Of a stretch of 64,000 nucleotides of DNA, positions 11,126 to 23,400 are shown piece after piece. The stretch comes from Nilaparvata lugens (taxonomy: Eukaryota > Arthropoda > Insecta > Hemiptera > Delphacidae): the NCBI RefSeq assembly GCF_014356525.2, contig NC_052508.1, positions 47,905,858 through 47,969,857 on the forward strand, given 5' to 3'. Position 1 is the first letter of the stretch. Each line of letters begins with the position of its first letter. Under the pieces are notes generated by a model. The model saw nothing but the letters and a program-made list of their open reading frames with translations, had not been told where the DNA came from and searched no databases. Made by a program: the position numbers and the translations under genes.

Positions 11126-11465
11126 TCAGCTCGTTAGGAACCTACACACTAGTGAAAGAACTGTGGCAAATGAGACGGATTTGAGGAGCGAGGTAGACAG
11201 TGTTCCCGCCGCGCTGTATGTGATGCCGTTTGATACATCGTTGTCGACGCTTGATACTTTGGTGTCGAGAGGGTCTTTGGGTGTTGTTGAGGTGGGCTTC
11301 ACCTCCTCAATCTCGGCCTTGCCCTTGTCCTGGTCGAGTGGGTCGCCTCCGGAGAATAGCTTGGAGTACTCCTGCAGACCCTCGGCAATCAGCGTGCTGA
11401 TTTGTGGCGCGAACATCGCTCGATAGTCGCTGTGCTCTGTGCTCATGTAGTATGTGCCTCTTGCG
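11126..11465 (-). CDS. Lipase exon F (C-terminus with hydrophobic tail)
   Basis: Acceptor AATATTGTTTCAG. It completes a Ser codon, then reads ARGTYYMSTE, the last beta strand of the catalytic domain. About 85 residues follow that ordinary insect family members lack: a polar Lys/Asp/Thr-rich linker (PTSTTPKDP) and a final hydrophobic stretch (LLKSVSFATVLSLVCRFL) before the TGA. A short polar hinge, small residues (SAAG) and a terminal hydrophobic segment resemble a GPI-anchor addition signal, or else a C-terminal membrane anchor. The reading frame itself is secure because it continues from the domain without a gap. Confidence 0.87.
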
Positions 11466-14400
11466 CTGAAACAATATTCGTTACATCCATCAAAATAAGT
11501 TCAAATTAGGTTCAAAATAAGTTCTCTATTCCAATTTTGCTACTCTCTATAATTATTGCGTTTATTTGAGTGTTTGTAACAGGAATTGCGTTCACCCTCC
11601 TCACTTGCTCAAGTCCGGACTAACTGAATAGCAGGATTGAGATTATTGATATGGTGTCGATTTTGATTTGAGTAATCTACCATCTACGTTCAATGCTAAT
11701 CTAATAAAGAATGATCAAATTCATTGACCAAGCGAAGTGAGGTCTAAGATTCAAGTCAACGGTTTTGAATTTCTCTTTATGTTTATATGTATGCTTATGT
11801 GTTCCGCATTTACGGCGACACGCGGCAATGGATTTTCATAAAATTTAACTGGTATGCTCCTTTCTGAGTTCAGCATTAACGTATGAATGAGCTTTTTTGA
11901 AACTTTGCATTTTGATATTTAAAAGGAAAAGGCATTTCCTCCATAGTCCATATTACTGTAAAAATCTGACTATGAAATTTCAGACTATAGTATTTACACT
12001 CTATCATTCTCTGATTTCAACTTGGGCTGACTAGTTAACAGTATATCTTGTAGGAAATTAGCTTTAGGTTAACAATCATGATACTTGTTCACAACAGATG
12101 ATTCGTCGATACATCAATCCAGTCAGCCAGTTAGCTGTTTTCATAACGTTAACTCGCCGACACGACATGACAGGACAGACCAATGTACCTAGGTACCTTG
12201 GGACAGACTGAATTTACTCTCTTGAACAGTTTTAGAGGAGGCTGTGGTTCATAACTGCGCGTGGTCTACTGTTCACAGAACTACTAGTTACAATGTGTTT
12301 TATTTCTGGTTTAAACTAACAGCTTATTTATCTCCGTTCAAACCAAGATGGTTCACACGGGCCGTGATAAAGATTTCGATAGTGTACTGCTTCTGCGCCT
12401 GCTTTTTACACTAAGCATCAATTTTGAGAAAAATAGTTTTTTTATTGGAATATTATATTTCCTGCCAAATTGGAAATTTGAGATTTCCCCTGTATTTTCT
12501 CCTTTCCATAGTTTTTATAGTAGGGTTACATCCACCTGTAAAACGAAATAGGTACAGACCTGGTGGGCGTCTCTTCTCCCATGACAATGGTATCATGGCC
12601 GGTGTGACTGGCGTTGCACTTGTTGTCGACGTAGGCCGGCCACGAGGAGCAGTGGGTGAACGTGACCTGTACACTCGGGTCGAGTGAGATCACCCACATG
12701 GACAGGGCCACGTAGTGACTGCACACCAGGCTCGAGAACGCCTTCGCTGCCGCTGGGTTGCCCGCTACTTTCAAGTTGTTTGTTCCCTCGTCTGCAATAA
12801 GAGACGAATTTTATCAAATTTATAGTCATTGCTACCCAAAAAATAATATGTATCCAATAACAAATTGTTACAGACAGACAGAAAGGTATTTATTTCCAAA
12901 AAAAACTACTCGAACGAATCATTTCGTTACCAAAAATAAATCGGCTCGATTGAATCATCTCGCTACCAGAAATAAATCATTTTCTTAATCATTTCATGAA
13001 TAAACCATTTTCAAATGATCAACTCATCTCGCTACCAGATATAAACCATTTTTTTTCAGTGGAACAATTATTTTTGGTGGTTGAATTATTTGAAGAACAT
13101 CATTAGTCACCTCGTTTCATTCATTTCACGTTCAATTCTCTAGCAAAATACAATTCAATCACCAGCAGAAGAATAATTCAAACTTTGTTACAATGTGACA
13201 AATATTGTTGGATGAACTTTTTAGGTGATTGAGTATTGAGTTACAAATCGTTAGTCATCTGAGTGCCAAAAATTTGTTTGTATATCGTTTTGTTCCAGTC
13301 AGACAATAATTTATTATCAATGGTAGAATTAACTTATTTTTGGATGCAGTTCCAAATCATTAGTCAGCAGAAGAATGATTGGAACTTGGTTACACTGAGG
13401 AAATGATTGTTATTCAAATTTCTAGTTTGAGCATTCAAATTCTAGTTATACAAAATAAGCTCTTCCAAAGCTGATGAGAAATGCATCGATGACTCAACTA
13501 TCAAACTATCAGCTATTTATTTCAAAAAATGGTAGAAGGTTATAGGTTTCGATTACTCAAGTACAAATAATTCCAGGATCCTAAAGTTTATTGAAAAGTT
13601 ATTAACCTGGATACTATTCAATCTTGTAGTATTATGATCATACTATCTCGAGTATTGCCCGCATGTTGAATTCCCACGACGGTTGACAAATAATAGCAAA
13701 TAGCATGAACTGGTGGGAAGGATAACAGGGTGCTCAATTACGATCCAGGTGCAATTATGTCACAACAGTCAATAATGATCGATGGCACCCATCACAGTTT
13801 GGTCAATCAATCAGTGGTGCATCGGGCTCCGTCTCTTGTTGTAACACTCTGTTAACAAAGCGAGCATGATTGATGTGAATCATCTCGTCATCAAGGACGT
13901 CGTGCAACAAATGTATCAATTTATTCTCAATTTTTGCAATTGAACCAATTGTAGTCTTTCAATTGATAAGATGTGATTTGTTTTGGCGGGTAGTCGGACA
14001 ACAATTACACAGAACCAATATTTGAAGATGGTTATTGTACTGAGTTGAGTCTGATTGGTAATGTGAAGTATTGAAAAAAGTGGAATGACAACCGTCACAT
14101 TCAAATGGAATCGAGCGTTGACAATTAAGGTATTTCCCATCAAATATTCAGTCTGGTTTTAGATGCCGATGCGAAAGGTTGTGATTATCAGTACGCTCTG
14201 ATAGTGAACGGTGGGCCCGCTCGGCTGCCTGTTATATTCTGTTTCTCGTAGTACAAGTTGACTTGAACTGTTTATTGAATTTGCTATTTTACGGAATTAT
14301 ATTCAAAGTTATAATATAATGTCGTGCCTCAAATGTAACTCGGCTGCCACTCCTAACGCTGCTGATGTCATCAAGTGTACCAAGTGTGATAGCATTTTTC

Positions 14401-17400
14401 ATGTTGAATGTACGCGTATCCGAACAAAAGGAAAGTTAGCAGGACTTGGCGCAAAAAAAGATACGTGGCATTGTGACGATTGCAATAATACAACTGTGAC
14501 TGTATCTTCCGCTGACCAGGATTCAGTTCTCCAGGCCATTAACTCGCTTTCTACTCAAATGAACTCTAAACTCGACGCTAATTTCAATAAGATAACAAGC
14601 CTGGAAAGTGCCGTCATTAAGAACACTACTATTTTAAACGAATTGCAGAGTTCAGTGAATCTAGTCAAATTGGAAACTGAGAATCTAAGGGGCGAGTGCG
14701 AGGGTTTGAAGCAGTTGAATGATAAGCTTTCAAGAGAACTATACTATACAAAACAAGACCTCAGAGACTTACAACAATACTCCCGGATTAACAACATTGA
14801 AGTTGCTGGCATCCCCGTAACAAACAACGAAGATGTATACAGGATTATGGAGTGTGTTGCTAAAGCATTACAAGTGACATACTCCGGGACAGATATATCT
14901 ATAGCACATCGAATTCCTGTGACAAAGAACGCTAAACACCCCTCCATAATAGCTTGTTTCTTATCGAGATCTACACGGGATTCGTGGTTGTCTGCTGGAA
15001 GAAAGCACCGATTAACGGCGAAGAAGGTGGACGCTGCCCTACCGGATGGAAATGTTTTCATCAACGAACACTTAACACCTCAGAACAAGTACATTCTATC
15101 GTACGGAAAAAGATTGGTGAAAGATAAAAAAATCGATAGTGCGTGGCTAAGGAACGGAAGAGTGTGGGTGAAGGTGCATACCAACGACAGTCCTATCAGA
15201 GTATGGGTTCCAGATGACATTCATGAGGCAGTAGCTAACAGTTCACGTGAAAACTGTTGAAAAAGTGGCCGGTAATGTGGAAAAAATTTTTGTAAAATAA
15301 GTCATGGATAAGCCAGGTAAAATTTTTCTAATTCATTTCCTTGGGTCATTTAGATGGTTTTAATTTCTGTTGATTATTTTTTTGCGGTATTTATTGAATG
15401 AATTCAATATTAATTCTATACATTTTATAGGATTATCGTTAGAGTAATAATTAATCAATCTATTTGCTTGTTTTATTTCCATTATTCCAGCATAAAAAAC
15501 AAAAATATAATTATCAGATTACTCAACATTCTTAACCAGTCATTACTTTAATTTAATTTATCTGCGTTATCCGCGTTGAAAACAATGGTTAGGTAGGTTC
15601 AATTTTAATTTTTTCATTATTATTTTTTATCTTGCTTTGAGTGAGGAGTAGGATAATATAGTGTGTCTTTTTTGGAGTGAATTATGTATTATTCTCTAAA
15701 TTATTTGAAAAATAATCTGGAAATATTTGAAAAATAATCTGGAAATATTTGAATTTAGTATAGGCCTTTTGGATCACAAAGTGATTTCATTAGAATTTAA
15801 TTTACTGTAGAATCTTATTAGTATATTTACTGTAATTGTTACATGTAGCTCCGGGCTTGATTAGCTGACTTGATTTAAATATTTATTTTACTTCAACTGG
15901 TATCTTCTCTGTATAGTGATAACAGTCGAGTCTACTTTCTTTTCTAGCATTGTGCTGTTTTGTTAATTTATCTTGTTTTTGTTTTAGTTTTTATCTTGTT
16001 TTATTTCTACGCAGCTAAAAAAGAAAAACTTAACTAATTTCCTGTAACTTGGGTAGTTATAGTGAGGTTAAATATTTGTTTCGAATAATTGCATTATTAA
16101 AAAGTAATAGGATTCAATTCGATTAATTTTGTTATCAGAAAGTAATGTATTCAATTCGAATTAATAATTAAATTGAATAATTACATTGTTGGAAAATAAT
16201 GATGCGATATTCAATTCGAATGATTGGCTAAAGTATTATGATTATTTGTAGTACGGTACCCTTTACAATTAATATTGATTGATGTCAATTAATATTGATA
16301 TTAACGGATGTTGATTTAATCCTTATAATGCTGCTTGTAATTGCTAATAATATTGAATTATTCGAATAATTTTTCGAGAATTATCAAAAGTAATATGATA
16401 TTCAAATAGTCTACTTTGAAATATTAACTATGGTAACATAATTAGACTATATTGCTTTATTATCAGTTATGATACACCCTAGTGTTGGTCTAATAATTTA
16501 TGGTTCTTATTTACACAAATACCAAAAAAAAACCATCTATTCTGCCTCCAATGTATATTATCATGTTCAAATTTTTTCCGTACATTATGTTACATGAAAT
16601 TTGTATTTTTTGTGGCGGTTGAGCGGGCGGATGGTCCCGGAGATTTTTTATTATTTTTTGTTTTAGAATTTTTTTTACTGTCTATGGACAGACATGAAAT
16701 AGAATTAGACAATTATAATACAATATTTTGTAGAGAGTATGATACATTTAATTCATTCAATTTATTTTTTAATAAAGAGAGAAGCTTGAAAATAATTCAT
16801 TTAAATATAAGAAGCTACAATGAAAACATTGACAATTTATTGGTGGGACTCAACTCATTAGATTTTGAAATAGACATTATTGTGTTGACTGAGACTTGGC
16901 TCAATATAGATGATATCAAGCAACTTGACGGTTATGAAACTTATCAGACAGCAGATAAGCGTAACAGAAACGACGGAGTGCTTGTTTTTATCAAGAAATC
17001 GTTATCGTCAGTTGGGAGAAGTTTGAATATCGGTGGGGTCAATGCTGTAGAAATTGACTTTCACTATGATAAAAAGAAATACTGTTTATTAGCAATTTAT
17101 CGAACCCATGATTCTAATGTACAGGAATTCACTGATCATCTTAGAAATTATTGTATTGAAACCAATAAGGGCAAAACCAATATAATCGCAGGAGACATTA
17201 ATATTAATATATTAAATAACGACTTACAAACAGACAGTTATTTAGATGCTTTGTACGAAAATGGGTTTATCAATTGTATTGATAAACCAACAAGAGAACA
17301 GAATAATAGCAGTACACTGATTGATCATGTATTTATAAAAAATATTGATGTGTCTTCAGTTCAGTCAGCAATTGCAAAAGTTTCTATAACAGACCATTAC

Positions 17401-20400
17401 ATAGTAGCCTTGCAAATAAATTCAAATTCTATGGATACAACCACAACTGAATCACCTAAATTTTACATTCATAGCGAAACTTTAGAATCTTTTCTCAGAG
17501 AGGAAACATGGGACTCTGTGATTGCCGAGCAAGATGTTAATACTTCAGCAGATAATTTTTTTTCTATTATAAAATTTAACATTGAAAGGTCAAAAAAGCC
17601 GGTCACACAAGTGAACTCACGTTTTAGAAAAATAAAGCCCTGGATAACGGATGGATTAGTTAGGTCAATTAGAGAGAGAGATAATTTACATAGGCTTACT
17701 AAGAGACAACCCTTTAATTTAGAATTAATTAATTACTTTAAAAACTATAGAAATAGATTAAATGACTTACTTAAAAAAACCAAAGCCCAGTATTATAGAG
17801 ATCAAGTAAACGATAGTGGTAATGACCCAAAAAAGTTCTGGCGCGTAATAAATGAAATTTCAGGAAGAAATAATAAAAAAGAAGGATTTCCATTAGATCA
17901 TTTCAAAAAAAATTATATTTTTGATTCTCCACTTCATAAAGCGAGAGTAGTTGCAGATGGATTCAATGACTATTTTTCGCACGTAGGGGAGAATCTGGCA
18001 AAGGCCGTTCATTCCAATAGTGTTCCAGCTATTGATGATGATCTCTATAGACTCGACACGAACTTCATCTTGCATCCGGTAAATGATGATGATATTTGTA
18101 GATTTGCTTCCGAAATAAGAGGCATGTCTGCTCCCGGCTTCGACAATATATCTGCTCAATTTTTCAAACAACATATTAAAATCTTTATTGAACCCCTTAA
18201 ACACATTTATAATTTGAGCATTACTCAGGGTATTTATCCAGATAGTTTTTAAAAAGCCAGAGTTTTTCCACTTTTTAAAAATGGTGATAGATCCCATGAA
18301 AGTAACTACAGACCTATTTCTATTTTAAGCATTTTCTCTAAAGTTTTAGAAAGAATTATAAAATTTCAGTTGAGTAATTACATTGAGGCTAACAACATTC
18401 TTGCAGATGGACAATTTGGATTCAGGAAGGACAAAAACATATCTGATGCACTGTATAAATTAACTCAAGAAGTAGACCAATCAATAAATAAAAACCTTAA
18501 TAATTTAATAATATTTCTGGACCTGGCCAAAGCCTTCGATACAGTCGATAGATCGAAGCTATTAAAAAAACTTGAAATGTTAGGTATTCGTCACAACTCT
18601 TACAATTGGTTCAGGAGTTATCTATCGGATAGAAAACAGGTCGTCCAACTGTTGGGTGTTGAGAGTAAAATTAACAACATTGAATACGGTGTGGTTCAGG
18701 GCAGCACCTTGGGGCCTCTCTTATTCCTGATTTATATAAACAACTTAGCTAAACTGCCACTTGACGGTAACCTGTTCCTATTTGCTGATGATACAGCTCT
18801 GCATGTAACCGGGGTGAATAAGGAAGAAATGTATCAAAAGGCTTCTCGTGATCTCCACCTTTTGAAGGCGTGGTTTGATGATAATATTTTGACGCTTAAT
18901 ATAAAAAAATCAAAATTCATGGAAATTTCTTTACGGAAAAATCATGAGCCTTCTGTTGACACGTTAATGTTACATTCTTGTGGGAATCCAGATAACAATC
19001 AGTGTCAGTGCGATTGTATTGAGAGAGTGAGTTCTTACAAGTATTTGGGAATTATGATTGATGAAAAACTTAACTGGTCAGTTCACATTGCCTATCTGAA
19101 AAATAAAATACGTAAATCCATTTACATTTTTCTCAACTTACGTCAGTTTTTATCTAAAGATGAACTTAGGAATGTATACTTTGCATATGTCCAATCGTTA
19201 ATAGTTGCTGGGATTTTAGCTTATGGGGGTGCTTATAAAACAATTCTATCTCCGTTATTGATAACTCAAAAACTAATTATAAAAATTGCTTTAAAAAAAC
19301 CCGTCCGTACCCCAACTGCACTCATATATGACGAGTTCAACGTTCTCGATATTCGCCAGTTGTATGTCAAGAGCCTACTGTTGTATATTCATAAATATAG
19401 AGCAGATATGTTCACGAGAGTTGCTCACAACTATAGTACTCGGTCGGCGGAGTCTTTGGGCATAGAAGTACCTAGACTTGTGGGGGCTCACTCCACTACA
19501 AACACTCATTACATTTCGCACATCATTTTCCGAAACATTCCGGCTTTCTTAACAAGGGTAGAGGATTATTCCCTTTTTATTTATAAAAAACTTATTACTG
19601 GTTGGTTGAAGGAGATTGGCAGGGATGGTATTGAAGAACTAATTCATTCTATTTATCAATAACTAATTAACTGATGCCCCACAGCTCCGTTTCATAAAAA
19701 AGAAAAATTTCTCATATAGTAATGATAATAATATAAATAATAATAATAAAAAATAAAACAAAATATTAAATTTGTTAATAACAATGAAAAATAAATAAAA
19801 ATGAATAGCGAGCATCTGCGATCTGTAAGGAAGCTGTATTGCAAACGATGTTTATAGTAATACAGTATTACGGTAATTTTATGGTTTTTGCTGATGAATG
19901 CGAGAGTCAATCAGTCAGTCGTGATCAGTTTTTATAATTATATAAATAGATTTTACGCTTACCCTAGTATATGCTGTGTTGTTTATTGTAGTGCAACAAT
20001 ATATGGTTTCTTTGTTCCACTGATATGTGTTGTACTGTAGTTTTATATTGTTCTAGTTTCTAATACTTTTGTAATATTCTTCTCTCTTAAAGTATAGTAT
20101 TCTCTCTTATAGTATATTCTCTCTTAAAGTATATTCTCTAGTATATTCTCTAGTATAAAGTATATTCTCTCTATAAGTATAAAATGCTTATTTTAAGTAA
20201 CAATATAGGCTATTAGGCCTATATTTAAATAGTATTGGCTATTTTAACAGACTCCATGTACCACACACAGGCTCTGGCCTAAGTGGTTGTGATGCATAAT
20301 ATTTTTAGAATTTGTTCTGCCTAAAGTATACACTGTTTGTAAAATTATGTTATGTTATTGAGTTATAAGTTTTTTCTTGTATTTTGTTATATGCAAAATA

Positions 20401-23400
20401 AAAGCCAATTTGATTTGATTTTGATTTGATATTAGAAAGGAATATCATTACATTCACGAGAGACTAGACAGAGAGATGAAACATTTGGTTTAACAGTGGA
20501 TAATAATTTTACTATTTTGCTTATTGAAGGAGGATTGCAGATTAACGATAAAATAAACAGTGATGCTATTGTCCTCTTAACCAGTGGGTACCGTTTATGT
20601 AATATAACTATATTCGTATTTCAATCTTAATTAATAAGCAAAGTTGAAAATTCACACTTATTCTTTACTAGCAGGTAACCCGTGCTCCGCAAGGGTCTAA
20701 TTAGAAACTTGACGATTTGAAAATTTGACCCTCTGAAATCTTGGATAATTTGAAATAGGCCTATAACCATCCTCGCGGTAGATCGAGAATCTATATGCAA
20801 AATTTCAAATTTATCAGTTCAGCAGTTCATATTTGATGTACGTCATTTGTGTATTTCCTATTCTGTACGTGTATAAGCAATTTTTTTCCTTTATTGTATT
20901 GACCGATTAATATTTATTAAGTATGCTAGTACTGACGAAGATGGCTACAGGCACTCTTCAATATTATCATCATTTTATAATATTATTGAATCATGATTTT
21001 CAAGAACCGGAATTATTATATTCTTATCATAGCCTGATATTCGTTCTCCAAATATGAAATTAATTAATGCGTCTTTCAAGTTCTATTGAAATGCCTTATA
21101 TAATTCACATTTCTCATAACTGTAATCGACCTTTATAAAATCGAGATCCAATATATTTTATTTTTACCAAATGCATTGAGTATTGCATTGATATTCAATA
21201 GAAGTCCAGCATCAGATGAAGCTGTCTGATTGGGTGGATTATGGCATACAGAAAAGATAACATACGAAGATATTCCATGATATAGGTAGGTTGTTTATGT
21301 TTGAAACTTCGATCCGATTTTTTCAACTAAAGCGGATTACTTTCGACTACTGTCCATTATTACTGTTGTGGTCGGGTGAGAGTGTCACTTAGCTTCACAA
21401 AAAGGTACTACCATAGAGAAACAATAGCGTAAGTAGATATCTCATGGTATACGGAATTTATGTCGCGATTACTGTCGATTATTGTCAATTTTTACTGTTT
21501 TGTTGGGGTGATAGTGTACGAATAGCACAATTTGAAAGACTACCAGCGTCACACAGCTGCATAGGAAAGAACTGCGGCCCAACAGTAAAAGTTGCGACAT
21601 AAACGCCCTATAACATGGGATATCTACTTATGCTATCGTTTTTCTATGGTACTACTAGGACTATCGGCTTGAGATAACATTGAAAATTGAAACATAAACG
21701 CCCCATACCATGGGATAATATATCTTCTTGTGCTATATTTTCTCTATGATTTTGGTGACTCACGTTTGACAACGATGTCCCTGCAAGGCAGCTGAGGCGT
21801 GACTCCGCCATTGGGGTAGAAGTCGACGTGGCCGAGAGGCTCGCTGAACGCGATAAATCCTCCGCTAGAGTGCACCACCGACACAAAGTTCGCGTCCTCC
21901 ATATCCAGTCGATTCTGCGATGATTTGTCGTCGAACAGAGGCTTGGCCGGGTCCAGACCTGTGTGTCATCAACACAAATATTACAACAATATTATGCAAA
22001 ATAATTCAATTCAATTCACAACACACAAAAATACAATGAGAAAAAATGTATACAATAAAACAAATATAATATCAGTAACTATGAAATAACACAATAAGAA
22101 TAAGACAATATTGCTGAAATGATAATATTTTGTGCTGGAAGAAAAAGGAGAGAAATACCTTGCCACTATGGTTTCCCATGTAATAGGCAGGTAAGGTATA
22201 ACAGATAGGGGAGAAGGTGTGACATGGAAGTGGAAGAAGGTAGGCATGATAGGCCGAGGGAAGGTCCGATAGAATGTGAAATGATTGGACTCATTAATTT
22301 GAGGGGAAATATATTTTATTTCATTTTGTTTATTTATAATTTCTACAAAGTAGCACTGATTGGGAGAGAAAAGCTAAGGATACTCCTTGTACCATTTATC
22401 TCCCAAATTTAGATAACATTTTAAAAGTCCGAAATATATTATCGAGGAGGAATAATATTGAAGCGGTCTTATACCTGATTCATGCTATAGATCAGAGATA
22501 TGAGGAAGAATAAATAATAAGCAAGTGAGGATAGTGAAAAACTAATTCCTTGTGAAGAAAAAACTAGTGATACCAATAGAATAACACGATGCGTAGAAGA
22601 GAAAAGTAGAAAGAGATTCACGAATTCTCTATAACATTAAGTGTGATAGAAAAAAGCAATAATTCTAGACATACGTAGATAGTGGATATGGAGATGTATG
22701 ATCTGCCACGATCCGTTCCCAGAGCGGATATTCTTGAATGCAGATATTATATGGATGGGAAAGGTCTGGTCTGACGGCTGTGGTTGAATCATATTCGCTG
22801 GGTCCGGATTTACCTCGGATACAATTCGATGATTTTGACATGGTAGCCATATTTTCCAGGCAACACTGACATCTCCCTACCAATATCCCCCATTCTTCGC
22901 TCCAACTTTTCTATTGCATATAAATTGAATCAAAGTTCCTTGTCTCAAGAGCATATTGGACTTATTTCCCAATATATCTTTATTCCAATATTGTTGAGAT
23001 TATATAGGGTGCATCTCTACATTGTAGGCAATAATTGGAATGGAAATTATTGAACCGTTTGATCTTAATATTGACATTGTTTTCTTATTCAAAAGCGATT
23101 CTTTTCTAAAATGAAGTTTCTATTCGAAAAAGTTTTCACGATTCTCGAGTTGTGTCTATGATAATTGAATGTTAAATTACACTCCACTCTTCAACCAATT
23201 ATACTCAAGTTGTACTATTTATGTGAATAATTCATAAATAATAGTATTATTTATGCTACATTGCAATGCTATGATGCAAAATATCTTATTACATGTGAAT
23301 TAAGCACGAGGGAGTTCTCCCTATAGGATATGTTCATCCTTAAATTATCGTGGATCACATTCATAGAAATTGAAAAATACTAAATTTAGAATTGAATTTC

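Larger units (their letters stand above)
14165..20430 (+). mobile_element. CR1-like non-LTR retrotransposon (LINE A), nearly full length
   Basis: ORF1 with a PHD-like finger and FP25K-like domain (14319-15260), a 1.4-kb AT-rich spacer, an endonuclease-RT ORF2 (16684-19662) and a 3' UTR. The 3' UTR ends in AATAAAAGCC plus a short TTGATTTGA-type terminal microsatellite at 20409-20430. A 3' microsatellite instead of poly(A) is characteristic of the CR1 group. It lies antisense within the lipase intron between exons D and E. The 5' boundary near 14165 is a guess and no target-site duplication was identified. ORF2 has one nonsense codon, so this copy is probably dead but young. Confidence 0.85.

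Noticed and set aside
11100..11426. Plus-strand ORF of 108 residues opposite the last lipase exon
   Set aside because: Antisense shadow; the minus-strand frame continues the lipase from a proper acceptor in the right phase.
12348..12687. Plus-strand ORFs opposite lipase exon E
   Set aside because: They are antisense shadows of a GC-rich exon whose minus-strand frame has conserved lipase motifs.
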